Shown here: positions 6,186 through 8,828 of the stretch, in pieces
How the letters are laid out: every line of letters starts with the position of its first letter
How positions within the stretch are numbered: the stretch's first letter is position 1
From: Candidatus Krumholzibacteriia bacterium
Lineage (GTDB): Bacteria; Krumholzibacteriota; Krumholzibacteriia; LZORAL124-64-63
Length of the DNA stretch: 8,828 nt
Direction of reading: 5' to 3'
NCBI GenBank assembly: GCA_027056825.1
Contig: JALUJS010000414.1
Coordinates: forward strand, 1 to 8,828
Notes under the pieces: generated by a model
Told to the model about the DNA's origin: nothing
Seen by the model: only the letters and a program-made list of their open reading frames with translations
Database searches by the model: none
Program-made: the position numbers and the translations under genes

Positions 6186-6779
6186 GAAAAGCCAGTTGAT
6201 GATCTTGGTGACGACCCCGGGCTCGGAGGTGTCGTTGATGATGCCGGACCCGTTGTAGGCGATCTGGGCGTCGGAGATGTAGGTGCTCATGATGGTGTTG
6301 TCCGGTCCGATATCCCGCTGGCGGCACACCCCGGTGATCTCGATGAGCTGTTTCTCACCGTTGATGTTCACCATCCGGGTGCCGGAGATACGCAGATCCC
6401 CGTTGTGCAGGACCTCGGTGACCCGCGCGGTGATCTCGGCCTCCAGGGACCCGTTGCGTTGCGTATCGCCGTCGCCCTTGTACTTGTTCTCGGTGTCCAG
6501 ACCCCAGGGCGAGACGAAATCCAGGAAACCGAGTCCGGCGCCTCCCTTGTGCTCGCTCTTGTTGTTCGCCTTGGTCTTGCTGACGGCCTTGGCTGAGGCG
6601 TTCTCGGTGATGAGGATCGTCAGCAGGTCTCCCACGTGGTGGGCCTTGATGTTGGTCACCAGGGAGGAGCCTGTCTCGAAGTCCACCAGCGGCGTGCCCG
6701 CCGCCGCGCCCCGGGTGCTGACCAGCACCAATCCTGCCATGATCAGCCCCGCCGCACGTATCCACGCCAGTCGTTTCAC
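6183..6779 (-). CDS. flgH: Flagellar L-ring protein FlgH, without a lipobox
   Basis: FlgH forms the L ring at the outer membrane. The 198-residue product has a Lys/Arg-containing N-terminus and a hydrophobic stretch (about 7-20), then AAA|GTP near residue 27, which looks like a signal peptidase I site. Conserved FlgH segments follow: HHVGDLLTILITENASA (47-63), NGDLRISGTRMVNINGEKQL (126-145) and ITGVCRQRDIGPDNTIMSTY (148-167), then ISDAQIAYNGSGIIND (168-183). The C-terminus is VTKIINWLF. In E. coli FlgH is a lipoprotein attached through an N-terminal cysteine. Here the only cysteine is Cys152, far inside, so no lipid anchor is possible from this start. The start is GTG at 6779, with GGAGG seven bases upstream inside the end of flgA. 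The gap to flgA is one base, so coupling is likely. Confidence 0.95.
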   Translation of the reverse strand: MKRLAWIRAAGLIMAGLVLVSTRGAAAGTPLVDFETGSSLVTNIKAHHVGDLLTILITENASAKAVSKTKANNKSEHKGGAGLGFLDFVSPWGLDTENKYKGDGDTQRNGSLEAEITARVTEVLHNGDLRISGTRMVNINGEKQLIEITGVCRQRDIGPDNTIMSTYISDAQIAYNGSGIINDTSEPGVVTKIINWLF

Positions 6780-6780
6780 C

Positions 6781-7737
6781 TCAATACCTCCACTCCACCA
6801 GCCCGGGTCCGGCGACCCTGGCGTTGATCAGCCTGCCGGTCAAATCGTTGCGGACGGGAATGGTCTGTCCCCTGGCCCCGTCCCGGCGCGCGTGGCCCCG
6901 CACGGTGACGATCACGCCGCCGCGGGCCAGTTTCAATTCGACGGGATCTCCTGCCAACACGACGGGGGCCTCCCGCAAATCCTGTTCCAGCAACGGCGCG
7001 TCCGCGGTCAGGGTGCGCGCGACCTCCAGACCCGCAAAGGACCGCCGTCCCGTGACCCTCCCCTTGGCGCCATCGGCCAGGTCGATCCATTCCCAGACGA
7101 TATCCCGGTCGGACACCGTGTCCCCGCGGTTCCGTCCGCGGACCAGGCGGGCAGCCTCCGCGTAGTGATGGACCACCACCTGCACGGGCACGGACCACTC
7201 CCGGACCGCGTCGGTGATCCGGAACCGGACCGTCTGCCGTCCGGGCCTCAATACGCCAGAGAACTGGGGCGTGAGATCCCAGGCGCCATCGCAACCCAGG
7301 TCTCCACCCTGGTACTCCAGTTCGAGCCAGGTGTCCGGCGCACCCGGTTCGGCCGCCGGCAACATGGTCTGCAGGGCCTCGGTCATGAGGCGCCGCACCT
7401 GGTCCCCGGGGACCAGCCTGCCGCGGAAGATCACCGTGACGCGATCCGCGCCCCCCAGGCGCACGCCCGCGGCCATCCTGGCTGAAACCAGCTGACGCAG
7501 GATGGTGCGGCGGTCCAGTTCCAGGGAGGTGCCGGGTTTGCCAGCCGCCACCAACGTCAGGTCCGCCGCCGCAGCCGGAACCGCGCCCGTGGCCACATCC
7601 GCGATGGTTACCGGGCCGGCCGCCACTTCCACGGTGTCGGCCAGGGTCAGCCGCCATGGTGTGGGAACGGCCGCGTCGCCGGGCTTCGCGAGCCCCGCGG
7701 CCGCCAAAACCAGAATCGTGGTCAGCGCGATCTTCAA
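6781..7737 (-). CDS. flgA: Flagellar P-ring assembly chaperone FlgA
   Basis: FlgA is a periplasmic chaperone needed for P-ring assembly from FlgI. The 318-residue product has a Sec signal peptide (MKIALTTILVLAAAGLA, cleavage near residue 22). An N-terminal domain follows (about 25-130) with VTIADVATG and DRRTILRQLVSA, absent from the 219-residue E. coli protein but common in longer FlgA proteins. A middle beta-rich part comes next, then an SAF-like region (about 193-254: RLVRGRNRGDTVSDRDIVWE, then GRRSFAGLEVARTL). The final domain has GQTIPVRNDLTGRLINARVA (290-309), the most recognisable FlgA signature. The start codon is TTG at 7737, chosen because it alone gives a complete signal peptide and has AGGA six bases upstream, overlapping the flgG stop. 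No ATG occurs in frame before about residue 88. It is followed by flgH and flgI. Confidence 0.93.
   Translation of the reverse strand: MKIALTTILVLAAAGLAKPGDAAVPTPWRLTLADTVEVAAGPVTIADVATGAVPAAAADLTLVAAGKPGTSLELDRRTILRQLVSARMAAGVRLGGADRVTVIFRGRLVPGDQVRRLMTEALQTMLPAAEPGAPDTWLELEYQGGDLGCDGAWDLTPQFSGVLRPGRQTVRFRITDAVREWSVPVQVVVHHYAEAARLVRGRNRGDTVSDRDIVWEWIDLADGAKGRVTGRRSFAGLEVARTLTADAPLLEQDLREAPVVLAGDPVELKLARGGVIVTVRGHARRDGARGQTIPVRNDLTGRLINARVAGPGLVEWRY
6787..6791 (-). promoter_or_regulatory. flgH ribosome binding site inside the end of flgA
   Basis: GGAGG on the minus strand lies within the last three sense codons of flgA (Trp-Arg-Tyr), seven bases before the flgH GTG. It supports the GTG as the true start despite the weak start codon. 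Confidence 0.75.
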
Positions 7738-7743
7738 GGCACT

Positions 7744-7748
7744 TCCTA
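7744..7748 (-). promoter_or_regulatory. flgA ribosome binding site built on the flgG stop codon
   Basis: The minus strand reads TAGGA (followed by AG), where TAG ends flgG, with six bases from the AGGA to the flgA TTG. It supports the unusual TTG start. Confidence 0.65.
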
Positions 7749-8537
7749 CCGCTTGATCCGGTTAATGGTCTGCAGCATCTCGTCGGCCATGGTGATGGTC
7801 TTGGAGTTCAGTTCGTAGGCCCGCTGCGCCGAGATCATGTTCACCAGTTCGTCCACCGTTTCCACGTTGCTCATCTCCAGGAAGCCGGACGCGGTCTCGC
7901 CCATGCCGTCCAGGCCCGGGTTGGCCAGGATCGGAGCGCCGCTGCCCGGGGATTCGAGGAACAGGTTTCCGCCACGGGCCATGAGCCCGGCGGCGTTGGG
8001 GAATCGGGCCAGTTCGATCTGTCCGATCTCCTGCACCGTCGAGGTGTCCCCGTTGGTCATGACGCTGACCACGCCGTCCCGGGAAATACCGATTTCCATG
8101 GCGTCCTGGGGAACCTGGATGGCCGGCTCCAGCATGTAGCCCGCCGAGTTCACCAGGTTGCCGTCGGCGTCCATCTTGAAGCTGCCGTCGCGGGTGTAGG
8201 CGATGGACCCGTCGGGCATGCGCAACTGGAAGAAGCCGTTGCCCTCGATCATGATGTCCAAGGGGTTGTTGGTCGAAACCACCGTCCCCTGGCTGAAGTT
8301 CTTGTTGGTGGCCACCAGCTTGACGCCGTGCCCGACCTCCACCCGGTTGGGGTTGACCCGTCCCTGGGAGTCGACCTGGTCCCCCGGGGCGACCTTCTCG
8401 TAGAGCAGGTCCTGGAATTCCGCGTGGCTGCGCTTGTACCCGGTGGTGTTCACGTTCGCCAGGTTGTTGGCGATGGTGTCGATGTTCATCTGCTGGGCCT
8501 TCATGCCCGAAGCGGCGGTTCCCATGGCTCGAATCAT
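7746..8537 (-). CDS. flgG: Flagellar distal rod protein FlgG
   Basis: FlgG polymerises into the distal rod that the P and L rings surround. The 263-residue product matches the usual length of about 260. It opens with MIRAMGTAASGMKAQQMNID and NLANVNTTGYKR (25-36), the axial-protein N-terminal motif. The FlgG/FlgF central part follows: VEVGHGVKLVATNKNFSQGT, then PLDIMIEGNGFFQLRMPDGS and YTRDGSF. The C-terminal axial helix is SNVETVDELVNMISAQRAYE and LNSKTITMADEMLQTINRIK (223-262). No signal peptide is present, as expected for an export-apparatus substrate. The ATG at 8537 has only a weak ribosome site (GGTGA, six bases upstream). The 24-base gap to flgF holds a short TGAACCG direct repeat of no obvious meaning. 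Confidence 0.97.
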   Translation of the reverse strand: MIRAMGTAASGMKAQQMNIDTIANNLANVNTTGYKRSHAEFQDLLYEKVAPGDQVDSQGRVNPNRVEVGHGVKLVATNKNFSQGTVVSTNNPLDIMIEGNGFFQLRMPDGSIAYTRDGSFKMDADGNLVNSAGYMLEPAIQVPQDAMEIGISRDGVVSVMTNGDTSTVQEIGQIELARFPNAAGLMARGGNLFLESPGSGAPILANPGLDGMGETASGFLEMSNVETVDELVNMISAQRAYELNSKTITMADEMLQTINRIKR

Positions 8538-8561
8538 TGCGGTTCACCCTTTCGGTTCATG

Positions 8562-8828
8562 CTACCCGTTGGCCCGGGGCAGGTAGTTGACGGCCTTGTT
8601 CAACATCTCGTCCTCGGTCATCATGATCTTGGCCTGCACCTCGAAGGCCCGCTGGGCTTCGATCATGGCGACGAGGGTATCGACGGGACTCACGTTGCTG
8701 CCCTCGAGGTGGCCCATGGCCACGGTGACCTCGTTCGCCGGCACGGGCTTGGGCCCCATGTCCGCGGGAGCCTTCAGGAGGTTGGCCCCCTCGTGCTCCA
8801 GGCGGTAGGGCTCGGCGAACGAGGTCAC
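8562..8828 (-). CDS. flgF: Flagellar proximal rod protein FlgF, C-terminal 88 residues
   Basis: Only the 3' end of the gene is in the window; the reading frame runs off the right edge, so the first codon seen (GTG at 8828) is not a start. The visible part has GANLLKAP (14-21 of the fragment) and the axial-protein C-terminal helix LEGSNVSPVDTLVAMIEAQR followed by AFEVQAKIMMTEDEMLNKAV (41-80). This ending is shared by FlgF and FlgG, so the fragment alone cannot tell them apart. FlgF is chosen because a full flgG follows 24 bases downstream and flgF-flgG is the usual tandem. Proximal rod protein FlgF links the lower rod proteins to FlgG. Confidence 0.85.
   Translation of the reverse strand: MTSFAEPYRLEHEGANLLKAPADMGPKPVPANEVTVAMGHLEGSNVSPVDTLVAMIEAQRAFEVQAKIMMTEDEMLNKAVNYLPRANG

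Noticed and set aside
4089..6596. Plus-strand open frame of 835 codons, the longest in the window
   Set aside because: It runs antisense across three well-supported genes (flgJ, flgI, flgH), has Gly/His/Val/Asp/Arg-rich composition and no family features. Codon bias of the real genes removes stops from this frame.
8541..8559. TGAACCG direct repeat in the flgF-flgG gap as an operator
   Set aside because: Seven bases repeated once at 12-base spacing overlap the weak flgG ribosome site; this is too short to separate from chance.
25..8828. Mobile elements, CRISPR arrays, tRNA or rRNA genes, defence systems
   Set aside because: Genes fill the window almost end to end with one continuous flagellar operon. 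I saw no repeat arrays, transposase-like products or RNA gene signatures.

Overview
This window is one stretch of a flagellar operon, read entirely on the minus strand and cut at both ends. From upstream (right) to downstream (left) the genes are flgF (3' end), flgG, flgA, flgH, flgI, flgJ, flgN-like, flgK, flgL and fliW (5' part). All assignments rest on reading the protein sequences and the gene order, because no database search was possible. The DNA is GC-rich by eye. Genes are packed with gaps of 1 to 41 bases and one 4-base overlap, and no promoter or terminator is visible inside.

The organism is a diderm, because P-ring and L-ring genes (flgA, flgI, flgH) are present. The order flgF-G-A-H-I-J-N-K-L-fliW, the FliW protein and a FlgJ carrying an SLT-type lytic transglycosylase point away from the enterobacterial pattern. 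They fit deltaproteobacteria-like (Desulfobacterota) or FCB-type/candidate-phylum lineages. I cannot decide among these. The first 24 bases are a Nextera Read 1 transposase adapter, so this is an assembled short-read contig, possibly from a metagenome, and real genomic sequence starts at base 25.

Region by region: 8828-7746 encodes rod proteins FlgF and FlgG. 7737-5037 encodes the ring module: FlgA (P-ring chaperone), FlgH (L ring) and FlgI (P ring). 5027-4086 encodes FlgJ, a rod-capping domain fused to a peptidoglycan-cutting domain. 4089-616 encodes the hook-filament junction module: a FlgN-like chaperone followed by its expected clients FlgK and FlgL. 574-25 encodes FliW, the flagellin- and CsrA-binding assembly factor that links filament assembly to translation control. 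The genes thus follow assembly order from rod through rings and wall penetration to junction and filament regulation.

I see no previously undescribed system. The points worth a second look are details inside a known one: FlgH without a lipobox cysteine, FlgI without a cysteine pair, the FlgJ-SLT fusion, FlgL enlarged by two tandem flagellin-IN-like repeats and longer than FlgK, no flgM where it often sits, a repeated layout in which the upstream stop codon forms part of the next ribosome binding site, and a hairpin beside a CsrA-like core at the fliW start.
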